Shown: positions 27,507 through 37,100 of the stretch, one piece after another
How positions within the stretch are numbered: position 1 is the stretch's first letter
Layout of the letters: every line of letters starts with the position of its first letter
From: an uncultured Actinomyces sp.
GTDB lineage: Bacteria; Actinomycetota; Actinomycetes; Actinomycetales; Actinomycetaceae
Assembly (NCBI GenBank): GCA_946998115.1
Contig: CAMPYB010000004.1
Coordinates: 1 to 64,000 of the forward strand
Direction: 5' to 3'
DNA length: 64,000 nucleotides
Program-made: the position numbers and the translations under genes
Notes under the pieces: model-generated
What the model was told of the DNA's origin: nothing
Databases searched by the model: none
The model's input: only the letters and a program-made list of their open reading frames with translations

Positions 27507-27698
27507 GTGGCTTCCACCTGCGATATTTGCGGTAAAGGACCGGGCTTTGGCAAGAGCGTTTCACACTCTCACTTGCGTACAAACCGTCGTTGGAACCCAA
27601 ACATCCAGCGTGTTCGTGCGCTAGTCGGCTCCACACCAAAACGTTTGAATGTTTGTACTAAATGCATTAAGAGTGGCAAAATTACACGCAGTGCATAA
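27507..27698 (+). CDS. rpmB: 50S ribosomal protein bL28
   Basis: A 63-residue ribosomal protein. The start is GTG at 27507, 6 nt after AGGAG; the reading frame extends upstream to 27462, but that part does not match the family. STCDICGKGPGFGKSVSHS and KRLNVCTKCIKSGKI hold two CxxC pairs, so this is the zinc-binding C+ form. It is divergent from the DAK2-recG operon. Confidence 0.97.
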   Translation: MASTCDICGKGPGFGKSVSHSHLRTNRRWNPNIQRVRALVGSTPKRLNVCTKCIKSGKITRSA

Positions 27699-27711
27699 TT
27701 GCTAAACTTTC

Positions 27712-27744
27712 ATAAAGGTCACGTAAGTGGCCTTTATTATTTTA
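27712..27744 (+). terminator. Intrinsic terminator after rpmB
   Basis: ATAAAGGTCAC (27712-27722) and GTGGCCTTTAT (27727-27737) form an 11-bp stem with a GTAA tetraloop, followed by TATTTTA. Confidence 0.85.
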
Positions 27745-27759
27745 ATTACAAATTTTTCA

Positions 27760-27804
27760 AAAAAAAATTCAGACGGCCTACTTGTATATATTCAACCGTC
27801 TGAA
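27760..27804 (-). terminator. Intrinsic terminator after galE, containing a GCCGTCTGAA 10-mer
   Basis: On the minus strand TTCAGACGG (27796-27804) pairs with CCGTCTGAA (27768-27776) and is followed by nine T. The second arm with its preceding base reads GCCGTCTGAA, identical to the Neisseria DNA-uptake 10-mer. Confidence 0.85.
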
Positions 27805-27810
27805 AACAAA

Positions 27811-28800
27811 CTATTTTACTTTTATAGGCCTATCGCCTGCCTGCCATGCATTCCAAGCTGATTGAACCATTTCTTCCAATCCATATTTTGCTTTCCAACC
27901 TAGAACTTTACCTATTCTAGTTACATCTCCTATGAGCTGCGGAGGATCTCCTTTACGTCTAGGTAATATTTCAGGATCAAGTTTCATGCCAGAAACTTTT
28001 TCTATAACATCAATAATTTCTTTAACTGATGTTCCTTTACCTGTTCCAACATTGAAAGAATGAAATTCAAAATGCTCATTTTTACGTAAATATTCCATTG
28101 CATTAATATGAGCAATTGCTAAATCTGTAATATGTATATAATCTCTTACACAAGTTCCATCAGGAGTCGGATAATCATTACCAAAAATTTTAGGCTGCTC
28201 ACCTTTAGCTAAACGATCTAAAACCATTGGGATTAGATTCAATATTGCAGGATCACCAAGCTGATCGGAGCCTGCACCTGCAACATTAAAATAGCGAAGA
28301 GCCGCCCATTTAAGCCCCCATGCTTTTTCACAAGCTTGTAACATTTCTTCGCCAATCAATTTTGATGCTCCATACGGATTTATAGGTTTCTTATCAATAT
28401 CTTCTTTTACTACAGACACTGGCGGAGCACCATAAACTGCTGCTGAAGAAGAAAAAATCATTTCTTTAACACCAGCTTTCTCCATAGCTAATAACAAATT
28501 AGCCATACCTCCAACGTTTTGTTGATAATACCACGCAGGCTTTTCTACAGATTCACCAACTTGCTTTCTGGCCGCAAAGTGTATAACTGACTGAACATTA
28601 TCTTCTAACATAACGTTCACTAAAGGTTCAATTGATGACATATCTGCTATATCTAATTTAAGTAATTTACTATCACCAATACGACTTGCACTTCCATATG
28701 ACAAATCATCTACTACAATAACTTTTTCACCACGTTCAAGTAATAAGTGCACTACATGCGCACCAATATAACCAGCGCCACCAGCAACCAGAATACTCAT
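27811..28800 (-). CDS. galE: UDP-glucose 4-epimerase GalE
   Basis: Interconverts UDP-glucose and UDP-galactose for galactose use and cell-surface glycans. A 329-residue extended short-chain dehydrogenase. The NAD motif is GGAGYIGAH, the catalytic Ser is in FSSSAAVYG, and the Tyr/Lys pair is in NPYGASK. RYFNVAGAG and GDPPQLIGD are GalE landmarks. GGAG precedes the ATG. It is monocistronic, with a strong terminator directly downstream. Confidence 0.95.
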   Translation of the reverse strand: MSILVAGGAGYIGAHVVHLLLERGEKVIVVDDLSYGSASRIGDSKLLKLDIADMSSIEPLVNVMLEDNVQSVIHFAARKQVGESVEKPAWYYQQNVGGMANLLLAMEKAGVKEMIFSSSAAVYGAPPVSVVKEDIDKKPINPYGASKLIGEEMLQACEKAWGLKWAALRYFNVAGAGSDQLGDPAILNLIPMVLDRLAKGEQPKIFGNDYPTPDGTCVRDYIHITDLAIAHINAMEYLRKNEHFEFHSFNVGTGKGTSVKEIIDVIEKVSGMKLDPEILPRRKGDPPQLIGDVTRIGKVLGWKAKYGLEEMVQSAWNAWQAGDRPIKVK

Positions 28801-28860
28801 AGAAACTCCTGTAAAGTTTAGCTAATCTATATCAATATAATAAATTTTATTATACATCTT

Positions 28861-28899
28861 TAAAGAGGGTGGAAACGTAACTTATTCCCACCCTCTTTA
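28861..28899 (-). terminator. Terminator hairpin after the GH25 lysozyme gene
   Basis: A perfect 12-bp stem, TAAAGAGGGTGG (28861-28872) with CCACCCTCTTTA (28888-28899), 18 nt past the stop. The following minus-strand sequence is only weakly T-rich, so termination efficiency is uncertain. Confidence 0.65.
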
Positions 28900-28917
28900 T
28901 AAATATTTTCAAACAGA

Positions 28918-31437
28918 TCACCTTGGCAAAGCGTAATAAGCCCATAAGCGATTATCACCGTAAAATACGTTTCCATCTAAATTAGCATTATAACCATCTA
29001 GACGTAAATTACTTGTATACTGCCACATTGCTGCTCTGTTCCACCATTTAATTACAAAAGTAGGTGTTCTTTCAGGTTCCAAAGATTTCGGAGCATTATA
29101 TGGGTAATAAGCAACCCAAAGCGGATATCCAGCATTTGCAACTGACGACCAATTTGCATGATTTACAGTGTCTTGTGACATGTAAATCATCGGTTTAACT
29201 CCAGTAAGGCTATATACTGTATCCAACCATTTTTTATTCCAATTAACGTCAAATCTATTACTTTGCTCATTATCAAGAACTAGCATTGGACCATATCGTA
29301 AATATGGTTTTATAGTGTTCACAAAATGATAAGCTTCTGATACAGGATCACCTTTTGAGCCAGCTTCATGCGCAAAATGATAGAATCCAATTTTTTTGTT
29401 AAGCCTAATAGCTTCATCAACTTGATTTTGATGGAATGGATTGACATAACCAGTACCACCTGTTGCTTTTACAATTACAAATTGAATATTTTGTATCCTA
29501 TTCAACTGTATATTTTTTTGCCAAGACGATATATCTATACCGCTCATACGCGAAATAACAGCAGGATAACCGTAGGAAGAAGCTTTAATTATTCCATGCT
29601 CAAATTTTTGAAAAGCAATTCCACCTTCATATTGTATAGGCGCAATAGGATAGCCATATGATGAATTTTCCCAACCTGATGCTATCCATTTTTTCGTTGT
29701 CTCTTCACGTAAGACTATCGGAACAACTCCATTATTAGGCGTTATGTAGATAGCGGTTTCAATACCATTATTTTTAATTGTGGCAACACAACCACCATCA
29801 CGCAAGCCACAGCGTAATTGTCTGACTATTTCATTTCCATATTTATTTTGGTTAAATCTTATAAATCTTTCAAATGCGACTTGTTTTTTTGTAATAGTAG
29901 TTCTGCGTCCTTTTATATAACCATTTTCAAAATAGTCAACGCTACCTCTGCTCTCAGTCGGATATCCTAGTGGCGAGTTTTCCCAACCTTGCATTTTCCA
30001 TTCTATTATATTTGGATTTGAAAGGTTTACTGGAACTATTCTTCCATTATGTTTATATAATGCTACGCTTTCTCCATTATTATTTTTAAAAGTTTGTACG
30101 CATCCTCCGTCTGCCAATGAACATACTAAATTATTCATAGGATGAGATAGAACACGAGAATTTTCTTTATAATATTTTCCATAATCACTGTCATTTAACA
30201 GTTCTATTGCATTAGAGCCAGATTGAAATATAATTCCATTTTCAAATTCCTGTTTTTGTGAGCCATCATTTAAACTTTTAACAGCACTCACAGGATAACC
30301 AAATTTGCCATTTTCCCAACCAGACTTAATCCAAAATTTTGCAATCGGTGAATTTAAATCCACATATTGAGGCACAGTATTAGCTGATGTATAAAGCGCA
30401 TATCGTTTACCATTTTTTTCAAAAGAACGTACACAACCATCATTTTTCAATCCACATTTTATATCTGTTATCGGATTACCTAATATATTTTTATGTGCGG
30501 AAGCAAACTTCGACAATGCTTCCCTAGGGGAAATAACTGCCTTTACTCCATTGGAATCTTGGATAAGTTTGCCAAATTCAAAATTCTGATATCCACCTGA
30601 AGCATTTGAAACAAATTCACTTGTCGGATACCCAAAACTTCCATTTTCCCAACCGCTAGAACTCCATTTACGTCCTATAGGAGAATCTAAATTAACACTG
30701 AAAATACCATTAGTAGACTTATAAACAGCATGTGTAATACCAGAAGAATTAATATATGACTGAACACTTCCACCATTTACTAAGTTATCTTTAATATTAT
30801 TTACAGGCACACCTAGAGTATTTATATTGTTTTCAAAATATCTGCGTAGAGGACTATTTTCTTCAATTACTGACAAACCTTTACCACGAGTATAAGCAAT
30901 AATACCTTTTTCAAAAATCTGATACCAAGAAGAATCACCAACTTGAATTTCAGCTCTTACAGGATAACCAAATCTACCATTTTCCCAACCAGACTTAGCC
31001 CAATAAGAACCAATAGCACCATTAAGCTTAACAGGAGCAACAGGAGATACGTCTGAAGCATATACTGCAAGTGAAACACCACGCGAATTTCTAAAAGATT
31101 GCACACAACCAAATTCGCGCAAACTACACTTTACAGCATTTACAGCATTAAACTTATCGTCATTTTCAGCATTTAATCCATTTATATAATCACTGATACG
31201 TATTGTTTTTCCTTCATTACCTAAAGGAACAGCTCGATCACCGTTTTGAACAGGTTTAGGCACATCTTTTATGGCATTATCATCTTGATGTTGCAATTGC
31301 TGATTTTGCGAATTATCATTGGCATTATCATTTTCTGCAGCAAATACATTAGGCGTATAACCTGCTACAGTAATACCAAGTACAAATGCAATGCATAAAG
31401 TTAATTTTCTTAAAAGACTGCTAGAAAATCTATTCAT
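28918..31437 (-). CDS. Secreted GH25 lysozyme with LGFP-like repeats
   Basis: Predicted 839-residue peptidoglycan hydrolase. A signal peptide (MNRFSSSLLRKLTLC to VFAAEN) is followed by five composite repeats. Each has a GCVQSF-type half and a half with the motif SGWENGxFGYP, related to LGFP cell-wall-binding repeats of actinobacteria. The C-terminal about 205 residues are a GH25 domain: GIDISSWQ, FVIVKATGG, GFYHFAHEAGSKGDP, the catalytic DxE in VLDNEQ, and WQYTSN. The start is ATG 31437, with AAGGAG 5-6 nt before it; a longer frame to 31473 lacks a ribosome site. It has no sortase signal, so the repeats presumably hold it on the wall. It could be an autolysin or act against competitors. Confidence 0.88.
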   Translation of the reverse strand: MNRFSSSLLRKLTLCIAFVLGITVAGYTPNVFAAENDNANDNSQNQQLQHQDDNAIKDVPKPVQNGDRAVPLGNEGKTIRISDYINGLNAENDDKFNAVNAVKCSLREFGCVQSFRNSRGVSLAVYASDVSPVAPVKLNGAIGSYWAKSGWENGRFGYPVRAEIQVGDSSWYQIFEKGIIAYTRGKGLSVIEENSPLRRYFENNINTLGVPVNNIKDNLVNGGSVQSYINSSGITHAVYKSTNGIFSVNLDSPIGRKWSSSGWENGSFGYPTSEFVSNASGGYQNFEFGKLIQDSNGVKAVISPREALSKFASAHKNILGNPITDIKCGLKNDGCVRSFEKNGKRYALYTSANTVPQYVDLNSPIAKFWIKSGWENGKFGYPVSAVKSLNDGSQKQEFENGIIFQSGSNAIELLNDSDYGKYYKENSRVLSHPMNNLVCSLADGGCVQTFKNNNGESVALYKHNGRIVPVNLSNPNIIEWKMQGWENSPLGYPTESRGSVDYFENGYIKGRRTTITKKQVAFERFIRFNQNKYGNEIVRQLRCGLRDGGCVATIKNNGIETAIYITPNNGVVPIVLREETTKKWIASGWENSSYGYPIAPIQYEGGIAFQKFEHGIIKASSYGYPAVISRMSGIDISSWQKNIQLNRIQNIQFVIVKATGGTGYVNPFHQNQVDEAIRLNKKIGFYHFAHEAGSKGDPVSEAYHFVNTIKPYLRYGPMLVLDNEQSNRFDVNWNKKWLDTVYSLTGVKPMIYMSQDTVNHANWSSVANAGYPLWVAYYPYNAPKSLEPERTPTFVIKWWNRAAMWQYTSNLRLDGYNANLDGNVFYGDNRLWAYYALPR

Positions 31438-31623
31438 TAAAACTCCTTTTGAAAGATAAATATAGTCTGTCAAAATAGTAGAAATATTATATTTCCGTTG
31501 CTTGTTCTCTGTGTTAACATATTTTATTAAAACATATCAGAAAAACATACGCATATTCTCAAAAGAAATTTTTAATTTTTTTACTTAAATTTTATACCTA
31601 ATTTTCATTAAACTTTATTTTTT

Positions 31624-32001
31624 CTATTTAGTGTTCAGATATTCTGAAATATTTTGTCTAACTAGCATATCTGTAGTGTTCTCATTAATATTACACTTCA
31701 AAGGTCTCTTATTTTTAATGCTCTTTTTTTTCATTATTTTATACACTATATAATGCCTTTTGGTTGTCAATATAACATTTATTCCTATAAGAACAAAAAT
31801 TGTGTTTGAGACAACTGAAGGCCATGCACCAGCATATACACACATTATTGCAAGTAAACTTGCTCCTCCCATGTTCAACGCATGGTATTTTAAAGAATCT
31901 GGCGCAAGCTTTTTTGCAGACACTAAATAATATGCACTGAAAGTAGCTAGCGCTCCTATCCAACCTAAAACACTTACTATTATTCCACTTAGATTACCCA
32001 T
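31624..32001 (-). CDS. CBU_0592-like small membrane protein
   Basis: About 125 residues with three predicted membrane helices (IIVSVLGWIGALATFSAYYL, YHALNMGGASLLAIMCVYAG, VVSNTIFVLIGINVILT) and a basic cytoplasmic tail. The G-WxGxxxxxxxYxLVS pattern and the LNxxGA motif fit the CBU_0592 family, whose function is unknown. ATG 32001 is preferred over TTG 32019 because a promoter lies directly upstream (see 32008-32036), which would make a leaderless mRNA. Confidence 0.7.
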   Translation of the reverse strand: MGNLSGIIVSVLGWIGALATFSAYYLVSAKKLAPDSLKYHALNMGGASLLAIMCVYAGAWPSVVSNTIFVLIGINVILTTKRHYIVYKIMKKKSIKNKRPLKCNINENTTDMLVRQNISEYLNTK

Positions 32002-32007
32002 GTAAAT

Positions 32008-32036
32008 ATTATGCAACAAACACTAGTTAAGTACAA
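32008..32036 (-). promoter_or_regulatory. Promoter giving a probably leaderless transcript
   Basis: TTGTAC (32031-32036), 17-nt spacer, CATAAT (32008-32013), then exactly 6 nt to the ATG at 32001. The start site would coincide with the start codon, and no Shine-Dalgarno is present. Confidence 0.55.
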
Positions 32037-32117
32037 TAGAATTATAAAAATTTATTATTAATTTTTTCTTAAGTAAACACTTTTATATATCTTAACATAT
32101 TGTGATAAAGTTTTAGT

Positions 32118-33023
32118 ATGAAAATAGATCCACGAAGACTTGCAATTTTACTCGCCGTACAAAGAGACGGTGGCATAGTATCCGCCGCTGAAACTCTAGG
32201 CATAAGTGCCTCTGCCGTTTCACAACAAATAACAAAATTAGAAACTGAAATCGGCACTATGGTAATAAACCGAACACCAACAGGCGCAACACTTACTCAA
32301 GCTGGAAAACTACTCGTAGAATCCGCAGAAAGAGTTGAAGCTGAACTAGCAGAAACCTATAAAAATCTCCTACAACTAGATGGAGAAATAACAGGTATAG
32401 TAACAATCGGAGCCGCACCAACACCAATACAAGCAATATTAATACCATTAGTAAATGAAATAAAAAATTCCCTTCCAGGTGTCGAACTGATAATACAAGA
32501 AGTCACAGAACAACAAGGAAGATCTCTACTAAGATCTGGCAATATAGATTTGCTAATAATGGAAAGAGATATATCAGACGGTTCTCCAAAAGCTGCACCT
32601 AGAGGAATGCGAGATATACCATTTTTTGACGAACCATGGCTTATAGTTCTACCAGAACACGAACCTATACCTAAATCACTCGCAGATATGTCTTCACGCA
32701 CATGGCTAGATATAGAGCCACAAACAGCAGCTGCAGAAGCAATGGAACGTATAGCTACAACAGTTGGAGAAATAAATAAAGTAAACCACCGTTTCCTAGA
32801 CTTTGCAGTAGGCATACAAATGGTATCCACAGGAATGGGATGCACAGTATTACCACAGCTTGCTCTACAAGGAAACATACCAAACAATATTAATATAGTT
32901 TCACTACCAGGACTAGGATTTAGACAATTAGTAATCAGGTTGCGATCAAATACAGAACCAACTCCAGCAGTGCAAGCAATACTTGAAGAAATAGCGGCTA
33001 AAGCTGCTTCAATCAAAAATTAA
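32118..33023 (+). CDS. LysR-family transcriptional regulator
   Basis: A 301-residue regulator. The N-terminal winged helix (about 1-65) contains GGIVSAAETLGISASAVSQQITKLE, followed by the GATLTQAG wing/linker. The effector domain (about 92-295) has the two-lobed LysR substrate-binding pattern (ITGIVTIGAAPT, GNIDLLIMERD, MVSTGMGCTVLPQ). The regulated gene is not obvious; the divergent small membrane protein gene, 116 nt away, is a candidate. No clear Shine-Dalgarno precedes the ATG. Confidence 0.9.
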   Translation: MKIDPRRLAILLAVQRDGGIVSAAETLGISASAVSQQITKLETEIGTMVINRTPTGATLTQAGKLLVESAERVEAELAETYKNLLQLDGEITGIVTIGAAPTPIQAILIPLVNEIKNSLPGVELIIQEVTEQQGRSLLRSGNIDLLIMERDISDGSPKAAPRGMRDIPFFDEPWLIVLPEHEPIPKSLADMSSRTWLDIEPQTAAAEAMERIATTVGEINKVNHRFLDFAVGIQMVSTGMGCTVLPQLALQGNIPNNINIVSLPGLGFRQLVIRLRSNTEPTPAVQAILEEIAAKAASIKN

Positions 33024-33041
33024 TAAATTCAAACAACAAAA

Positions 33042-33074
33042 AAGTAGGATTTTTATAACTAAAAAATCCTACTT
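33042..33074. terminator. Shared bidirectional terminator between lysR-type and fur-type genes
   Basis: A perfect 13-bp stem, AAGTAGGATTTTT (33042-33054) and AAAAATCCTACTT (33062-33074), lies 18 nt after the LysR stop. On the minus strand it is followed by TTTT and serves the Fur-family gene; on the plus strand the tail is weak. The rest of 33075-33228 shows nothing recognisable. Confidence 0.8.
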
Positions 33075-33228
33075 GCCACCATCGACTTAATCTATATAAA
33101 AATTTATTAAGTATTACTTAATATAAAACAGAGCAATAAGATGAACTACAAATACCGCCCAAATAGTTACAAAACTGCTCAGCCAACAGTTATAAACTAA
33201 AAAATTAAATCAACAGTCAAATTTTCTT

Positions 33229-33654
33229 TTATTTTGCGTTACAGCTTGGACAAGTACCCCAATATATGACTTCAGCTTCATCTATAGAATAGCCACTGCC
33301 AATATTGGCCTCCAAGCAAGGTTTTTCACCAGTAGAACATGGTACATCAAGCAATTGTCCACAGCTATTACAAACGAAATGATGATGATTATCACCAAAA
33401 TCTATTTCATAAACTGCTCTACACGCTCTCGGCTCAACACGCCTCAAGATACCATCAGTAGTCATAATATTCAAACTATCATATACAGCCTGTGTAGAAA
33501 CAGTGCCTAAATATTGCTTAACAAAATTTTTAATTTGTTCTGCATCTAGATGATGATGCTCCTTCAAGACAGACAAAATAGTAAGTCTCGGAGAAGTCAC
33601 ACGTAAACCTTTTTCTCTCAATAATACAGAAAAATCATCGTTAGAAATATTCAT
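33229..33654 (-). CDS. Fur-family metal-dependent repressor (Fur/PerR type)
   Basis: 141 residues. A winged-helix DNA-binding half (LREKGLRVTSPRLTILSVL, STQAVYDSLNIM) precedes a dimer/metal half with the regulatory histidines in DNHHHFVC. Two CxxC pairs (CNSCGQ and CPSC) form the structural zinc site. Whether it senses iron or peroxide cannot be decided; no katG or ahpC is adjacent. ATG 33654, 8 nt after GGAGAG, is preferred to GTG 33663, which abuts that site. Confidence 0.88.
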   Translation of the reverse strand: MNISNDDFSVLLREKGLRVTSPRLTILSVLKEHHHLDAEQIKNFVKQYLGTVSTQAVYDSLNIMTTDGILRRVEPRACRAVYEIDFGDNHHHFVCNSCGQLLDVPCSTGEKPCLEANIGSGYSIDEAEVIYWGTCPSCNAK

Positions 33655-33682
33655 CAAAAACACTCTCCAAAAGAATCCTACA

Positions 33683-33733
33683 CGTTTATACTAATATTTT
33701 ATGAATAAAAAAGCAAAAAAACACGTATAAACG
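33683..33733 (-). promoter_or_regulatory. Promoter and candidate operator of the Fur-family gene
   Basis: On the minus strand TTGCTT (33711-33716), a 17-nt spacer and TAGTAT (33688-33693) form a promoter. A perfect 9-bp inverted repeat, CGTTTATAC (33683-33691) and GTATAAACG (33725-33733), brackets it, one arm over the -10 and the other upstream of the -35. This fits autoregulation. Confidence 0.5.
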
Positions 33734-33807
33734 CATATAATGAAATGTACAATAAAATTTTTATTAATTTCATATAAAGAAAATTAAAATTACAGTAAGA
33801 TATATAC

Positions 33808-34035
33808 ATGATAAACAAAATTCAAATAACAGGTACAATAAGGCTCGGACAATTTCTAAAACTAACAAACATAGCAGAAAATGGACACGACGCAAAAAAT
33901 ATAATAGTTCAAGGTAAAGTAACAGTTAACAACGAAACTGCACTACAAAGAGGAATGCAATTAAAAAACAAAGACATAATAAGTGTAAAAATAAATGGAG
34001 AAAAAATAACTACACAAATAGAACAAATACAATAA
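33808..34035 (+). CDS. Small S4-domain RNA-binding protein
   Basis: A 75-residue single S4 domain of the YbcJ/YaaA type. IRLGQFLKLTNIAENGHDAKN and IVQGKVTVNNE form the alpha-L RNA-binding motif. It probably binds rRNA or tRNA. It has no ribosome site; a TAAGAT box 6 nt upstream of the ATG hints at a leaderless mRNA. It converges on dnaE. Confidence 0.82.
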   Translation: MINKIQITGTIRLGQFLKLTNIAENGHDAKNIIVQGKVTVNNETALQRGMQLKNKDIISVKINGEKITTQIEQIQ

Positions 34036-34108
34036 TCACCTGACAAGTAAACAACACAAATTACAATACCAACTATTGCATTCAATCATTCTTTCAAATT
34101 CACTTAAC

Positions 34109-37100
34109 TCAAATACAGTCAGCACCAAAAAGAGTCTTTATATCAGCATACAAGTTTTCAGATTCATTAATTTTATAATTAGGAAGAGTGAAATACTGTT
34201 TTTCATTATCAAATTGTTCAACACATATCTTCACTTTCTTCTCACCTTTATAAGCAAGCAAAATTTTTTGTAAAGATAAAATATTTTCAACACTACAAGC
34301 TTTCTCAGATAAAGTAATAACAAAAAATTCGTCATCATCTGAAACGCTAGAAAAATCAGCATTAGATACATTAGAAGTATCAAGTAATTTAATCTTAGTT
34401 GCAGTAACAGAAAAAGACTCATCATCATTTTTCTTTAAACGTCCCTGTACACTAATCAAAATATTCTCTTCCAAAAATGTAGAAATAGTTCGATAAGTAT
34501 CAGGGAAAAATAATACATTAATAGAAGCTGACATATCTTCCAAATTTGCTATAGCCCACAAATTACCTTTTTTAGTAGTCTTCTTCTGCAAAGAACTCAC
34601 AATTCCGCAAATTTTCACATTCATATTATCACTATATTGATCAGGATCTTGAATAAAATCAATCAACGACACATCACGATTTGCGCTTAAAAGCCCTTCT
34701 AAACCATTCAAAGGATGATCAGAAACATAAAGGCCTAACATATGTCTTTCAAAATCAAGTTTTATATTCCTATCCCACTCTTGAAGATCAGGCACAGTTA
34801 TAGCTAAAGTTGAAACACCAACGTCAAAAGAACTAAACAAATCAAACTGACCAACAGCTTCATTTTTCTTCAAAACCAACGCAGCATCAACAGCATCTTC
34901 ATAAATAGCAAAAAGCGAACGTCTAGTGACACCAAATGAATCAAAAGCACCAGACTTGATTAATGACTCTACGCATCTTTTATTGCAAACGCTAGTGGAA
35001 ACTTTAGTCAAAAAATCTTCAAAATCAGAAAAAGCACCAGACGATTCACGAGCGTCAATAATATCTTTTACAACACCTTCTCCAACATTTCTAATCGCAC
35101 TTAAACCGAAACGAATATCATTTCCTACAGGAGTAAAAGATGACTGCGAATAATTCACGTCAGGAGGCAAAACAGTAATACCCATACGTCTACATTCGCC
35201 CAAATATGCGGCTAATTTATCTTTATTATCTTTTTGAGACGTCAATAAAGCGGCCATATACTCAGTTGGATAATTAGCTTTCAAATAAGCAGTCCAATAA
35301 GAAACTAGCCCATAAGCCGCCGAATGTGACTTATTGAATGCATAATCAGAAAAAGGCACCAAAATTTCCCAAACAGTTTGCATAGCTTCTTTACTATAAC
35401 CGCGATCAAGCATGCCTTTCAAAAAAGTAGAATATTGCTTATCCAGCTCCGCTTTTTTCTTTTTACCCATAGCTCTGCGGAGCAAATCAGCTTGACCAAG
35501 AGAATACCCTGCAAGTTTTTGAGCAATAGCCATAACTTGCTCCTGATAAACAATCAAACCATAAGTTCCCTTTAAAATATCCTTCAAAGGCTCTTCCAGC
35601 TCAGGATGAATAGGAGTAATACGTTGCATACCATTTTTACGTAAAGCATAATTAGTGTGAGAATCAGCACCCATAGGTCCCGGGCGATACAATGCACCCA
35701 CAGCTGAAATATCCTCAAAATTATCAGGACGCATTAATCGAAGCAAAGAACGCATACCAGCGCCTTCAAGCTGAAATACACCTAATGTATTGCCCTGAGA
35801 AAGCAAAGAGAAAGTATTTGAATCATGCAAATCAACATTATCTAAATCAACAGGATCTTTCCCATTAGTAACAATATTGTCTAAAGCGTCAGAAATAACA
35901 GTCAAATTTCTAAGACCTAAAAAGTCCATTTTCAAAAGACCCAAAGTTTCACATGTAGGATAGTCAAATTGTGTTATTACTGCACCATCTTGCAAACGCT
36001 TCATTACAGGAATAATATCAGTCAAAGGCTTAGAACTCATTATTATCGCGCAAGCATGCACACCCCACTGACGCGTAAGCCCTTCAATTCCTTTAGCTAA
36101 TTCAAAAATTTGCTTAGCATCCGTATCATTTTCAATAGTCTTCCTGAATTCTTCAGCTTCCTTGTAACGTTTATGATCAGGATTAAATATTTCACACACA
36201 GGAATATCTTTACCCATAACAGCAGGTGGCATAGCTTTCGTAAGTTTTTCACCCATACCATATGGATAACCCAAAATTCTTGCAGAATCTTTCAAAGCTT
36301 GCTTAGCTTTAATTTTGCCATATGTAATTACCTGCGCTACACGATCATCACCATATTTTTTAGTTACATAATCTATAACTTCGCCTCTTCTACGTTCGTC
36401 AAAATCGACATCAAAATCGGGCATAGAAACACGCTCAGGATTCAAAAAACGCTCAAAAATCAAACCATGATTTAAAGGATTCAATTCAGTTATACGCAAA
36501 GCATAAGCAACCATCGAACCAGCACCACTACCACGTCCAGGTCCTACACGTATACCTTGACTTTTAGCCCAATTTATAAAATCAGCAACTACTAAAAAAT
36601 ATCCTGGAAAACCCATTTTAGTTATAACGGAAACTTCATAATCAGTCTGTTTTCTAACTTTCTGATCAACACCATTAGGAAAACGGAAAGCAAGACCTTT
36701 TTCAACTTCTTTAACAAACCACGAATGCTCATCTTCACCAGGAGGAACAGGAAATTGAGGCATAAAATTCGCGCCATCGCTAACAGTAGTAAATGACACA
36801 TTACATTGTTCAGCTACCAATAATGTATTATCACAAGCTTGCGGAAAAGATTTCCAAATACTATTCATCTCATCAGCAGACTTCAAATAATAGTCCACAC
36901 CATCAAATTTAAAACGATCTGGATCAGACAAAAGAGAACCAGAGTTTATACACAATAAAGCGTCTTGATACGAATAATCATCTTTTTTAACATAATGCGA
37001 ATCATTAGTTGCAATCAAAGGAGCATTAAGCTTATGAGAAATATCAATCAAATGCGGAATTACTCTTTTTTCAATATCCAAACCATGATTCATCAATTCA

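Noticed and set aside
32357..33016. Minus-strand 219-codon open frame
   Set aside because: It is the antisense shadow of the LysR regulator, whose helix-turn-helix and effector domain are clear.
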